A stretch of DNA of 50,856 bases from an uncultured Collinsella sp. (GCA_934675795.1 CAKURW010000007.1:1-50856); one strand, 5' to 3'; shown: positions 32,400-40,825, counted from the first letter of the stretch. Program-made: numbers and translations. Notes: generated by a model from the letters alone, not told the origin.

Positions 32400-33779
32400 T
32401 TAGGTAGCGGAGGTATCGACGACGCCGGTCGCATTGACAACCGCGACTATGACGATCATGCATAGGAGCAGCACACCCAATGCCTTGAGCCAGAGTTTCG
32501 CGAGCTTCTTGCCGCGATAGCTGTCGAGCAGTGCGAATCGCCGACGAAGACGGCGCTTATCGAGCAGCGCAAAATGCATAAGCACCATAAGGCCATCGAC
32601 AAAGAAAAAATACTCGATTATGAGAAGCCACGTCGGGTAGCTTTGGTTTGCTCCCGTGGGGTGAAAGACGGCAAAGTGACTTCCGGCAAAGAACACAAGC
32701 AGCGAGAAGCAGACGAGCGTATTCCAAATGCGCCCCAGAGACTCCGGAACGCGAGAGAGCAGACCGCATGTAGCGGAGGTGGCAGGCCTAGGAGGCCCTG
32801 CGGGGTTCTGGAGCCCTTGGGGGGTCAACACCGTCTCCGAGGCTGGAGTACGGACAGGCGCAGGCGCAGGAGGCCGCACGGGGCGACTCAGATCGTATGC
32901 CGCGCGCGTCGCCCGTCCCAACGCTTCCGCACTCGCAAAACGCTTGGCCGGGTCGAGCGCCATCGACATGCAGACGGCATCGGCAAGTGGAGTGGGAATG
33001 CCGCATGCCTCACATTGCTCGCGCATGTCGAGCCCTGGTTTAGGGTCGACTCCCGTCAAGCAAAAGAACAACAGGGCCCCAAGTGCGTAGACATCGCTGC
33101 GCACACTCGTCTGCCCAAACCCATACTGCTCGGGCGGCGCATAGGGTCGCGTGCCAAACTTGACGGTGTCAGCATCGGCGCCATCGCGCCATACGCGCGC
33201 GATCCCCAGGTCGATAATCACCAGCGATGAAAATGTCAGGCCGTCATCAGGCGTATAGTTGGCACCTGTCACGATGATATTCGACGGCTTGAGGTCGCGA
33301 TGGATCACCGGCGCCGAAGCCTCCCCCACCATTGCAAAACCGGCATGGAGCTCGCCCACGGCGTCGCAAAGGACAGGATACAATTCACGCGCATAATCGG
33401 GAGTGGCTCCCAGACGGTCCACCAGCGCCCCGAGCGTCTCCCCTTCGATGTATTCCATAACCACGTTGAGCTCGTCGCCCACACGACGACAATCGACGAT
33501 TCTGGGCAGGTGCTCAAAACGCCTGCCTGCCCGCTGAGCGGCAAACAGACGCTCGTATGCCCCGCCGATTTGAGCCGAAGCATCGATGCGTTTGCGGACA
33601 AAGGGGCCGAGCGAGCCACCGCCGGTTCCTTCAAAGTACACGAGCTCGGTTGCTTCAACGGACGAGCGCTTAAGTACACGCTCCACGCGATAGCTGTCGT
33701 CACGATCGAGCGACGCCAGGTGCTCGGCAAGCGCTGCGGTCAGCTCATCATCGGAATATGTTGGGGTCTGATTATCCAT
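32400..33779 (-). CDS. Membrane Ser/Thr protein kinase
   Basis: About 459 residues. The N-terminal kinase domain (about 30-290) has the catalytic loop HRDLKPSNII and the substrate loop FGTRPYAPPEQYGFG. The metal-binding motif reads IIDLGIAR, that is DLG rather than DFG, as is common in bacterial kinases of this group. A Pro-rich linker (about 300-340) precedes 3 predicted membrane helices (about 350-460) at the C-terminus, so the kinase faces the cytoplasm. The start at 33779 is uncertain: GGAGG is only 2 bases away, and nearby upstream ATGs are possible. A small helix-turn-helix gene lies upstream in the same direction, a pairing that suggests joint action. Confidence 0.87.
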   Translation of the reverse strand: MDNQTPTYSDDELTAALAEHLASLDRDDSYRVERVLKRSSVEATELVYFEGTGGGSLGPFVRKRIDASAQIGGAYERLFAAQRAGRRFEHLPRIVDCRRVGDELNVVMEYIEGETLGALVDRLGATPDYARELYPVLCDAVGELHAGFAMVGEASAPVIHRDLKPSNIIVTGANYTPDDGLTFSSLVIIDLGIARVWRDGADADTVKFGTRPYAPPEQYGFGQTSVRSDVYALGALLFFCLTGVDPKPGLDMREQCEACGIPTPLADAVCMSMALDPAKRFASAEALGRATRAAYDLSRPVRPPAPAPVRTPASETVLTPQGLQNPAGPPRPATSATCGLLSRVPESLGRIWNTLVCFSLLVFFAGSHFAVFHPTGANQSYPTWLLIIEYFFFVDGLMVLMHFALLDKRRLRRRFALLDSYRGKKLAKLWLKALGVLLLCMIVIVAVVNATGVVDTSAT

Positions 33780-33877
33780 AGCCTCCATCATAGCGCAGGG
33801 CGCAGACACCCCATGGCATCCGCGCCCCGTTCGTTTGCATCGTTGTTCGGCAGCTCCGACAGCTCAGATATCAGCCG

Positions 33878-34300
33878 CTAACTCACCGTCTCCTCGCCAA
33901 AGCGATACAGCTCCTCGTTGACCTTTTGGAGGCTGCACCCGCGATCGATACAAAAGATGATAATCGCATCGCGGCGGTCCTTACAATTGAGGATGTTGGC
34001 ACCCGCCGCCGTCAAGGCGCGGTTGGTCTCCTTGAGCGTTAGCGCCATGGCGAAGGCAATCTGCAGCACCTTATTGCGACTCGGATGACGCGCACCGGTA
34101 AAGATCTGATAGCCAAAGGTCTCATTGAGATCGGCCATACGAACCACGCGCGAGCGCTCCAAGCCCTTTTCCTGCAGCAGCTGCTTCAGGTAGTCCGAGA
34201 GCGACGGGGTGGCAAAGTCGTGCTCCTTGATATAGCCATCGATGTTTGGCGCGTCGAGAAGCTCATTGAGTAACTCGTCAGTCAGCTTTTTATCGGGCAT
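33878..34300 (-). CDS. Helix-turn-helix (XRE-like) protein next to the kinase
   Basis: 140 residues, soluble. Residues about 32-100 look like a lambda-repressor-type HTH: LSDYLKQLLQEKGLERSRVVRMADLNETFGYQIFTGARHPSRNKVLQIAFAMAL. The C-terminal part has NRALTAAGANIL and conserved-looking Cys residues. A strong GGAGGTGAGG precedes the ATG. The protein lies about 100 bases upstream of the Ser/Thr kinase gene; it may be a kinase substrate or partner regulator, which I infer only from adjacency. Confidence 0.75.
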   Translation of the reverse strand: MPDKKLTDELLNELLDAPNIDGYIKEHDFATPSLSDYLKQLLQEKGLERSRVVRMADLNETFGYQIFTGARHPSRNKVLQIAFAMALTLKETNRALTAAGANILNCKDRRDAIIIFCIDRGCSLQKVNEELYRFGEETVS

Positions 34301-34332
34301 TCGGCCTCACCTCCCCCAGTGCATGCAACATG

Positions 34333-34776
34333 CTAGAAACCGCTTACGTCCGAACGCTCCCAGCTAGCAACCTGGTCGGGAGACACCGTACCCAGCGCCT
34401 CGAACTTCCAGGAGCCGCCCGCCTTCAGATGATTGGTGTTTGCAAGAGCCGTTCCAACCTGGTTGCCATCGGCATCATACAGAACATATTCAATCTGAAT
34501 GTAGCTCTTTTCCTTGTCCGTGTTATTGGTCAGGGTGCCCGTGATCTTATAGGTAAACTGATTGGAAGTGTCTTCAGCCTCGTCAGCAATGGTATACGGT
34601 TCTTGCGGTTCTTTTTGCTCCTCAGCCTGCCGTGTCGTCTCGGCAGGTTTTGCCGAATCGCTCGCAGACGAATCGGTTGAGTTGCCGCCCATAGAGCCCA
34701 CGGCACCGACAATAACCAGCACCACAATGATGCCTAGGACAATCTTGCCGATTGGCTTCTTTCCCTCTTTTGCCAT
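34333..34776 (-). CDS. Membrane-anchored protein with FxLYD-like domain
   Basis: 147 residues. A basic N-terminus (MAKEGKKPIGK) and one hydrophobic helix (about 12-32) anchor it, followed by a low-complexity Ser/Glu-rich linker. The C-terminal domain (about 65-147) has TYKITGTLTNNTDKEKSYIQIEYVLYDADGNQVGTALAN, a beta-sandwich of the FxLYD type found in bacterial surface proteins. It lacks a lipobox Cys. AGGAAGGA lies 7 bases before the ATG. Function unknown; it stands 32 bases before the HTH gene and may be transcribed with it. Confidence 0.75.
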   Translation of the reverse strand: MAKEGKKPIGKIVLGIIVVLVIVGAVGSMGGNSTDSSASDSAKPAETTRQAEEQKEPQEPYTIADEAEDTSNQFTYKITGTLTNNTDKEKSYIQIEYVLYDADGNQVGTALANTNHLKAGGSWKFEALGTVSPDQVASWERSDVSGF

Positions 34777-34940
34777 TATTCATCCTTCCTACGATCCGGC
34801 TACCGTGCCGGTACACAGCACATCGTAGGAAGGATTGAACTTGAATTCATTAGCTGAGAGCTAAGGCTGCGGTAAACGACCAATGCAGTTATCCAAACGC
34901 CGAGCAAACGCACTGCGCGCGACCGTCTGCTGGCAGTGCA

Positions 34941-35264
34941 TCAACCCACCGTGACGGATTCCCCGGTAAAGGCGCTGATCATCAACAGGACAAAGAACAC
35001 CAGGTAGCTGACACTCAGCAGGTACGCAATGATCAGGAATACAACCCAGCCGACATTGGTTTTACCGTCGGCACGACGTTGCTCGCGGCAACGATAGAGC
35101 CAAATCGTCACGCCGATGGCAGTGATAAACAGCACGAGCGCCGCCGCGGCAAGCCCAGCAAGCGCAAACATCACGCCAACGCTCACAGCAATAACCGGGA
35201 GCAGTAGCAAGCCACACCCACACCCACCAGGACTATACACGGCAGACTGTCGGCGTCGTTCCAT
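34941..35264 (-). CDS. Small membrane protein of unknown function
   Basis: 107 residues. After a Pro/Gly/Cys-containing N-terminus (SPGGCGCG) come three hydrophobic segments (about 18-37, 38-55 and 74-97) separated by a basic loop, CREQRRADGK. I recognise no family. The ATG at 35264 is preceded by GGAG, which overlaps the stop of the amidohydrolase gene, so the two are probably co-transcribed and coupled. Long hydrophobic runs and a good ribosome binding site support a real gene. Confidence 0.65.
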   Translation of the reverse strand: MERRRQSAVYSPGGCGCGLLLLPVIAVSVGVMFALAGLAAAALVLFITAIGVTIWLYRCREQRRADGKTNVGWVVFLIIAYLLSVSYLVFFVLLMISAFTGESVTVG

Positions 35265-35266
35265 CG

Positions 35267-36454
35267 TCACTCCATCACAAGCAGTCGTTTGTAGACATCG
35301 AGGCCTTTGAGCAGGATTTGCTCGTCAAAGAGCATGGTATCGGTATGCAGGGCGCTCGTGGCATAGGCGGGGCAGCCGTCCGAATCGTTCGGATTGCCTT
35401 GGCCGGCGGGCACGCCCGTACCCAGCAAGAAGAAAACGCCCGGCAGATGGCGCTGGTAGAAGGCGAAGTCCTCGGCAATCAACAGCGGCTCGTCCACAAG
35501 CTGCAGCTCGGGCAAGGCCGGAGCAATGTGGGCGAACAGCTCGGGGTCGTTATCGACCGGCGGATAACCCTCGGCAAAGTCGAGATCGTACGTGCAGCCC
35601 GTTGCGGTGCATGCCTCGTCAAGCACACGGCGCACGCCCTCGCGCGCGCGGTCGAACATATCGTCCGTAAACACGCGCAGGCTACCGGCGACATGGGCCT
35701 CCCCCGCCACCGCGTTGCAAACGGTGCCTGCCTGCAGCAGACCAAACTTGCCGATGCAGGGCTCGTCGGCACCCAGCTCGTCCATCAGCTCGCGCTCGGC
35801 AACCAAGAACTTGGCCGCCGCCAGTGCGGCATCGTGGGATTCCTCGACCGGAACGCCATAGGTCTTGGCGATATGGATACTCGCGCCATGGATATGAATG
35901 TGCGTCTCGCTCGAGCGCGCCAGCAGCGGACCGGAACAGCTCGCCAACGTGCCGGCGGGCAGATCGGGCCACACATGGAAGCCGAAGATGCGATCGGCCC
36001 CGGAACGCTCAAACACGCCGCTCTCGCATACCGTCTTAGCGCCACCGGTCGTCTCCTCGGCCGGCTGGAACACAAAGAGCACGTTACGCTTGATGGCGCC
36101 CGGCTGCTCACGAATCGTACGGTCGACAAATGTCGCCGCCGCAAGCGCCATGGCCATGTGGCCGTCGTGACCGCACGCATGCATCTTGCCGGGCTGCGTC
36201 GAGGAGAAGGCCACGCCCGTTGCTTCCACGATGGGCAGGGCGTCCATATCGGCGCGAATCGCCGTGGCGTGCGTAGCGCCCACACCGGCATCGAAGAAGG
36301 CACAGACGCAGCTCGGACACGGATGGGTCACCTCGCAGGCAAGCGGAGCGAGCGCGCCCTCGATATAGGCGATAGTCTGCGGAAGATCGAAATCGAGCTC
36401 CGGAATGCGATGCAGGTCGCGACGATAACGACGGAGTTCTTGGAGCTCGGTCAT
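35267..36454 (-). CDS. M20 family amidohydrolase (candidate N-acetyl-DAP deacetylase)
   Basis: 395 residues with the M20 metal site: HACGHDGHMAMALAAATF (metal His-Asp), FVFQPAEETTGGAKTV (catalytic Glu pair) and a late EDFAFYQ. A lid dimerisation domain lies in the middle (about 180-290). Relatives include hippurate hydrolase, aminoacylase and N-acetyl-diaminopimelate deacetylase. Its gene diverges from lysA-dapA-dapB-dapH, and dapH encodes the acetyl-transfer step, so this enzyme is a good candidate for removing the acetyl group. That assignment is inference. AAAGGA precedes ATG 36454 by 7 bases. Confidence 0.85.
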   Translation of the reverse strand: MTELQELRRYRRDLHRIPELDFDLPQTIAYIEGALAPLACEVTHPCPSCVCAFFDAGVGATHATAIRADMDALPIVEATGVAFSSTQPGKMHACGHDGHMAMALAAATFVDRTIREQPGAIKRNVLFVFQPAEETTGGAKTVCESGVFERSGADRIFGFHVWPDLPAGTLASCSGPLLARSSETHIHIHGASIHIAKTYGVPVEESHDAALAAAKFLVAERELMDELGADEPCIGKFGLLQAGTVCNAVAGEAHVAGSLRVFTDDMFDRAREGVRRVLDEACTATGCTYDLDFAEGYPPVDNDPELFAHIAPALPELQLVDEPLLIAEDFAFYQRHLPGVFFLLGTGVPAGQGNPNDSDGCPAYATSALHTDTMLFDEQILLKGLDVYKRLLVME

Positions 36455-36469
36455 GGGGATTCCTTTCAT

Positions 36470-36487
36470 GGGACAACTAGTTGTCCC
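36470..36487. repeat. Perfect 18-bp palindrome GGGACAACTAGTTGTCCC
   Basis: A perfect palindrome 15 bases upstream of the amidohydrolase ATG on the minus strand. It shares the GGGACA word with the other short palindromes of the window. It could be an operator in the divergent lysine region or another REP-like copy. Confidence 0.6.
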
Positions 36488-36563
36488 CTATTGTGACGCA
36501 GGATTGTGGCGCCCTTGTTTCTAGCATCATGCTGCATTTTTTAAACGTTATATACGAATACTC

Positions 36564-36592
36564 TTGTTTGGTAAAGTGCAACGTGGTAGGGT
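36564..36592 (+). promoter_or_regulatory. Promoter of the lysine riboswitch transcript
   Basis: TTGTTT (36564-36569), 17 bases, TAGGGT (36587-36592). Transcription would start near 36599, just before the aptamer. The -10 has the TAnnnT shape also seen before ppk. Confidence 0.5.
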
Positions 36593-36599
36593 CTTTACC

Positions 36600-36830
36600 A
36601 CTTGATAGAGGCGCGGGCACGAAGATCCGCGGGCGAGTCGGCAGACTTTGACCCCGCGGGGAGGCGAAACCCGCCGAACTGGGTTTTTCGGGCACGAACA
36701 GCCTGGTGGGCCTGCGGGAAACACCCGCAGGACTGTCTGCAGCAATGCGGGAGCGCTATCCGGACATTGGGTCCACGCTATGCGGATTCGATGCGCCGAT
36801 GGCGCCGTCTGGATAGCGAGGTTTACGGGA
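36600..36830 (+). promoter_or_regulatory. Lysine riboswitch (L-box) controlling lysA-dapA
   Basis: The aptamer shows the L-box landmarks in order: GATAGAGGCGCG (36604-36615), AGTCGGCAGAC, GGGGAGGCGAAACCCGCCGAA (split here across 36659-36678), CTGGG (36679-36683), the long GCCTG...GCGGGAAACACCCGC arm (about 36701-36729) and GACTGTC (36731-36737). P1 closes with GCGCTATC (36753-36760). In the downstream switch, CGCTATCCGGAC (36754-36765) can leave P1 and pair with GTCTGGATAGCG (36807-36818), ending at the GAGG ribosome binding site (36818-36821) of the gene at 36832. With no T run present, translation control is more likely than termination. Lysine would repress in the family. Confidence 0.88.
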
Positions 36831-36831
36831 C

Positions 36832-39141
36832 ATGGCACTGACCCCCAACGAGGCATATGCGGCAAAGCGGCCGTTTGTGGACAAGGAGACGCTCGAGCAC
36901 ATCGTCGAGCAGTTCCCCACGCCGTTTCATCTATACGACGAGGCGGGCATCCGTCGCAACATGCAAGAGGTACGTGACGCCTTTGCGTGGAATCCGGGAT
37001 TTAAGGAGTACTTTGCCGTCAAGGCCAATCCCAACCCGGCGCTTATCTCCATTCTCAACGAATACGGCTGCGGTTGCGACTGCTCGAGCTATACCGAGCT
37101 CATGATCGCCCGCTCGCTGGGCATCACCGGCCATGACATCATGTTCTCATCCAACGACACGCCGGCGGCGGACTTTGAGCTTGCCGATAAGCTGGGCGCC
37201 ATCGTCAACTTCGACGACATCAGCCACATCGAGTTCTACGAGCGCGTCGCAGGCCCCATCCCCAAGACGGTCAGCTGCCGATTTAACCCGGGCGGCTTGT
37301 TCCAGCTTTCCAACGGCATCATGGACAACCCGGGCGACTCAAAATATGGCATGACCACCGAGCAGCTCTTTGAGGCCTTCCGCATGCTCAAGGCCAAGGG
37401 CGCCGAGAATTTTGGCATTCATGCCTTCCTTGCCAGCAACACCGTCACCAACGACTACTACCCCAAGCTCGCGCGCATCCTCTTTGAACTTGCCGTGCGT
37501 CTGGAGCGCGAGACGGGCGCACATGTCGCCTTCATTAACCTGTCCGGCGGTGTGGGTATCCCCTACCTGCCCGGGCAGCAGGCTAACGACATCCACGCCA
37601 TCGGCGAGGGCGTACACGCGGCCTACGACGAGATCCTGGTTCCCGCCGGCATGGGCGATGTGGCGATCTGCACCGAGATGGGCCGCTTTATGATGGGCCC
37701 CTACGGATGCCTGGTCACCAAGGCCATCCACGAAAAGCAGATTTACAAGGACTATATCGGCGTGGACGCAAGCGCCGTCGACCTGATTCGCCCTGCCATG
37801 TATGGCGCCTACCATCACGTTACGGTGATGGGCCAGCCGGGTGGCCCCGACAAATCCACAGCCCCTGTCACGAACAAGTACGACATCACGGGCAACTTGT
37901 GCGAGAACAACGACAAGTTCGCCATCGACCGCGAGCTGCCGCAGATCGATATGGGCGACCTGCTCGTGATCCACGATACCGGCGCGCACGGCTACTCCAT
38001 GGGCTACAACTATAACGGCCGCCTGCGCTCCGCAGAGGTGCTGCTGCGCCCCGATGGCTCGGCCGATCTCATTCGCCGCGCAGAGCGCCCGGGCGACTAC
38101 TTTGCCACGCTCGACGTGCTGCCGTGCGGCCGCGAGTTGCTGGCCAAGTCGCGCGCCGAAAGCGCCCGCCGTCGCGCTCAGGACGAGCGCCTAGCCGTCG
38201 CCGCCCAATGGAACAAACGCATCCAGATCGCAGAAGCGAAGGAGAAGAATATGGATGTCCGCAACCTCGAGGGCTCGATCGTCGCCCTCGTCACCCCGTT
38301 TAAGAAGGACGGCAGCGTCGACTTTGATGCGCTTGAGCGCCTGGTCGATTTCCACCTGCAGAATGGCACCGACGCCATCCTCACCCTGGGCACCACCGGC
38401 GAGAGCGCCACGATGACCGATGACGAGGACAACTCCGTCGTTGCCGCCGTGGTCAAGCAGGTCGCAGGCCGCATCCCCGTCATCGCCGGGTCGGGCTCCA
38501 ACTCCACGCAGACAATGCTCACCAAGTCGCTCACCTACCAGGGCCTGGGCGCCGACGGCCTGCTGCTCATCACCCCCTACTACAACAAGTCCAACGAAGA
38601 GGGCATCTACCAGCACTTTAAGACCGTGGCCGATGCGGTGGACATCCCCTGCATCTTGTACAACATCCCCGGTCGTTGCGGCTGCGGTATCAGCGAGCGC
38701 AATGTCGAGCGCCTGGCCGCACACCCCAACATCATGGGCATCAAGGAGGCCTCGGGCAACGTCGCCTATGCCGCCAAGATCGCGCACCTGCTGTCCAACG
38801 ACTTCCGCATGTATTCGGGCGAGGACGCGCTCACCGTGCCGCTCATGAGCCTGGGCTCCTCGGGCACCATCAGCGTTTGGGCCGACGTGCAGCCGCAACT
38901 CGTGCACGACATGTGCCGTGCCTACCTGGACGGTGACGTGGAGCGCGCCCGCGAGATCCAGATTGCCGGCCAGCCGCTCATCAACGCCCTCTTTAGCGAA
39001 GTCAACCCCATCCCCGTTAAGGAAGCGCTCGCCCAGATGGGTATGATCGAGGCCAACTATCGCATGCCGCTGTGCCCCATGGCAGACGACACGCGCACCG
39101 CACTTACCGATGCTCTGAAGGGAGCTGGTCTGCTTGATTAA
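36832..39141 (+). CDS. lysA-dapA: Diaminopimelate decarboxylase fused in frame to dihydrodipicolinate synthase
   Basis: 769 codons without a stop. Residues about 1-440 are a clostridial-type DAP decarboxylase: FHLYDEAGI, the PLP lysine in EYFAVKANPNP, NLSGGVGIPY, CTEMGRFM, LCENNDKFAIDREL and GAHGYSMGYNYNG. Residues 474-769 are a full-length (296-residue) 4-hydroxy-tetrahydrodipicolinate synthase: GSIVALVTPFKKDG, TLGTTGESATM, the YNIPGRCG loop and IMGIKEASGN with the Schiff-base lysine. A charged helical stretch (about 441-473) joins them. At the junction an AAGGAG lies 6 bases before ATG 38251, so DapA may also be made alone. The last and a first enzyme of lysine synthesis are thus physically linked. 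Control is by the upstream riboswitch. Confidence 0.9.
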   Translation: MALTPNEAYAAKRPFVDKETLEHIVEQFPTPFHLYDEAGIRRNMQEVRDAFAWNPGFKEYFAVKANPNPALISILNEYGCGCDCSSYTELMIARSLGITGHDIMFSSNDTPAADFELADKLGAIVNFDDISHIEFYERVAGPIPKTVSCRFNPGGLFQLSNGIMDNPGDSKYGMTTEQLFEAFRMLKAKGAENFGIHAFLASNTVTNDYYPKLARILFELAVRLERETGAHVAFINLSGGVGIPYLPGQQANDIHAIGEGVHAAYDEILVPAGMGDVAICTEMGRFMMGPYGCLVTKAIHEKQIYKDYIGVDASAVDLIRPAMYGAYHHVTVMGQPGGPDKSTAPVTNKYDITGNLCENNDKFAIDRELPQIDMGDLLVIHDTGAHGYSMGYNYNGRLRSAEVLLRPDGSADLIRRAERPGDYFATLDVLPCGRELLAKSRAESARRRAQDERLAVAAQWNKRIQIAEAKEKNMDVRNLEGSIVALVTPFKKDGSVDFDALERLVDFHLQNGTDAILTLGTTGESATMTDDEDNSVVAAVVKQVAGRIPVIAGSGSNSTQTMLTKSLTYQGLGADGLLLITPYYNKSNEEGIYQHFKTVADAVDIPCILYNIPGRCGCGISERNVERLAAHPNIMGIKEASGNVAYAAKIAHLLSNDFRMYSGEDALTVPLMSLGSSGTISVWADVQPQLVHDMCRAYLDGDVERAREIQIAGQPLINALFSEVNPIPVKEALAQMGMIEANYRMPLCPMADDTRTALTDALKGAGLLD
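38239..38253 (+). promoter_or_regulatory. Internal ribosome binding site and ATG for dapA inside the fusion
   Basis: AAGGAG (38239-38244), 6 bases, ATG 38251. The site lies in frame within the lysA-dapA reading frame, exactly where stand-alone DapA proteins begin (MDVRNLEGSIVALVTPF). It implies a recent loss of the lysA stop or deliberate dual expression of fusion and free DapA. Confidence 0.8.
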
Positions 39142-39874
39142 GACCGTCATTATGGGAACGGGCCGCATGGGCTCGCTCATCCGCACCACCGCCGAAAGCA
39201 TCGTTGGTGCCGCCGGTCAACCCGTTTTCGACATCGTCGCCCAGATCGGCTTTGACCTGGCCGAGCTCGAGAGCGCTCCGGCTGCCGATGTGATCATCGA
39301 CTTCTCGAACGTCGCGACCTTTGATGCCGTCGTTGCCTATGTCGAGCGTACGGGCGCCGCACTCGTTTCCGGCACCACGGGCTACACGCCTGAGCAGATG
39401 GACCGCCTGCGCGAGCTGGGCCAGAACGCCCGCGTCATGCACTCGGGCAACTACTCAATCGGCATCGCCGCTCTGCGCCATCTGGTGGCCCAGGCCACGC
39501 GCGAGCTGCCCGGCTTTGACTGCGAGATCGTCGAGACGCACCACAACCAAAAGGTCGATGCCCCCAGCGGCACCGCCAAGCTACTGCTCGACGCCGTGGT
39601 CGAGGCCGAGCCCGAGGCCGGCTATCACCCCGTCCACGGCCGCGAGGGCATGTGCGGCGCGCGCGACCCCAAGGAGATCGGCATGCACTCGCTGCGCGGC
39701 GGCACCGTCGCCGGCGTGCACGAGGTGAGTTTCTTTGGCCAGGACGAGGAGGTCACGCTCACCCACCGCGCCACAAGCCGTCAGATTTTTGTCAACGGCG
39801 CTCTGGCCGCCGCTCAGAAGCTCGTCGTCCGTGATCCCGGCGTCTACACCTTCGACCAGGTCATGTTCGCCTAG
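39134..39874 (+). CDS. dapB: 4-Hydroxy-tetrahydrodipicolinate reductase
   Basis: 246 residues. Start is a TTG at 39134, overlapping the dapA stop by 8 bases; it is needed to keep the first strand of the nucleotide-binding motif IKTVIMGTGRMGS. DVIIDFSN, LVSGTTGYT, SGNYSIGIA and the active-site block EIVETHHNQKVDAPSGTA (with the catalytic His and Lys) confirm DapB. It reduces the DapA product using NAD(P)H. GGGAG lies about 10 bases upstream. Third activity of the riboswitch-controlled lysine operon. Confidence 0.94.
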   Translation: MIKTVIMGTGRMGSLIRTTAESIVGAAGQPVFDIVAQIGFDLAELESAPAADVIIDFSNVATFDAVVAYVERTGAALVSGTTGYTPEQMDRLRELGQNARVMHSGNYSIGIAALRHLVAQATRELPGFDCEIVETHHNQKVDAPSGTAKLLLDAVVEAEPEAGYHPVHGREGMCGARDPKEIGMHSLRGGTVAGVHEVSFFGQDEEVTLTHRATSRQIFVNGALAAAQKLVVRDPGVYTFDQVMFA

Positions 39875-39913
39875 CCAATCATTAACCAAGCCCGCGTAAA
39901 GGAGAAACAAGAT

Positions 39914-40633
39914 ATGAGCAACGCAGCCGAGATGGATGCACAGGAGATTATCAACTACATCGCCACCGCGCCCAAGAAGACGCCCGTCAAGCTGTATGTG
40001 CGCGAGAAGCCCGGCATGAAAGTCCAGTGGGGCGATGCGCACGTCTACGGCGGCCGTCGCGGCAAGACCGTCTTTGGCGACTGGGATGAGCTCAAGGCCA
40101 TCCTCGACGCCAACGCCGATTCCATCGACTACTACGACGTTGAAAACGATTGCCGCAACTCCGCCGTGCCCATGCTCGACCTTAAGGGCATCAACGCCCG
40201 CATCGAGCCGGGCGCGATCATCCGCGACCGCGTCGAGATTGGCGACCGTGCCGTCATCATGATGGGCGCCATCATCAACATCGGCTCCGTTATCGGCGAG
40301 GGTTCCATGATCGATATGGGCGCCGTGCTGGGAGGCCGCGCCACCGTGGGCAAGAACTGCCACATCGGCGCCGGCACCGTGTTGGCGGGCGTCGTGGAGC
40401 CCGCGAGCGCCACGCCTGTCATCATCGAGGATGATGTCATGATTGGCGCCAACGCCGTGGTCCTGGAGGGCGTGCGCGTGGGCAAGGGTGCCGTCGTTGC
40501 CGCCGGCGCCGTATGCGTCGAGGATGTCCCCGCCGGCGCCGTCGTGGCCGGCGTTCCTGCCCGCGTCATCAAGATGCGCGACGAGAAGACCGACAGCAAG
40601 ACCGGCCTGGAAGAGGGTCTGCGTCAGCTTTAA
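39914..40633 (+). CDS. dapH: Tetrahydrodipicolinate N-acetyltransferase
   Basis: 239 residues. The N-terminal alpha-helical region (about 1-85) is followed by a left-handed parallel beta-helix of hexapeptide repeats: [63 protein letters not shown] and [15 protein letters not shown]. This is DapH rather than the succinyl-using DapD, so lysine/DAP synthesis here uses the acetylase branch. AAAGGAG lies 9 bases before the ATG. The remaining acetyl-DAP aminotransferase and deacetylase steps are candidates for the genes at 45183 and 35267. Confidence 0.94.
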   Translation: MSNAAEMDAQEIINYIATAPKKTPVKLYVREKPGMKVQWGDAHVYGGRRGKTVFGDWDELKAILDANADSIDYYDVENDCRNSAVPMLDLKGINARIEPGAIIRDRVEIGDRAVIMMGAIINIGSVIGEGSMIDMGAVLGGRATVGKNCHIGAGTVLAGVVEPASATPVIIEDDVMIGANAVVLEGVRVGKGAVVAAGAVCVEDVPAGAVVAGVPARVIKMRDEKTDSKTGLEEGLRQL

Positions 40634-40635
40634 TA

Positions 40636-40663
40636 GTTACGGCGTTTTACCAAACGCCGTAAC
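40636..40663 (+). terminator. Hairpin after dapH
   Basis: Perfect 12-bp GTTACGGCGTTT (40636-40647) with AAACGCCGTAAC (40652-40663) and loop TACC. It starts 3 bases after the stop codon but lacks a following T run, so it may stabilise the mRNA or work together with the nested repeat just downstream. Confidence 0.6.
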
Positions 40664-40676
40664 GACCCGACGCTGC

Positions 40677-40774
40677 AAACGCCCCTAGGCGGCAATCTGA
40701 CGTTCAATCGTCGGGCATGACCAGAAGGCCAATGCCCTCCTCTTTCGCGTCACCTTGCTCGCCTAGGGGCGTTT
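40677..40774. repeat. Nested long inverted repeat E (after dapH)
   Basis: Perfect 15-bp arms AAACGCCCCTAGGCG (40677-40691) and complement (40760-40774). They extend inward by imperfect pairing to TGACG/CGTCA, with an inner GGGCAT...ATGCCC (about 40713-40736). Same overall build as repeats A-D, but without their TTCCGCA word. Confidence 0.75.
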
Positions 40775-40825
40775 TCGCTGACGTGTGCTCAACCTGCGGG
40801 GTAATGTCAGCAACCAAGCCGAAAA

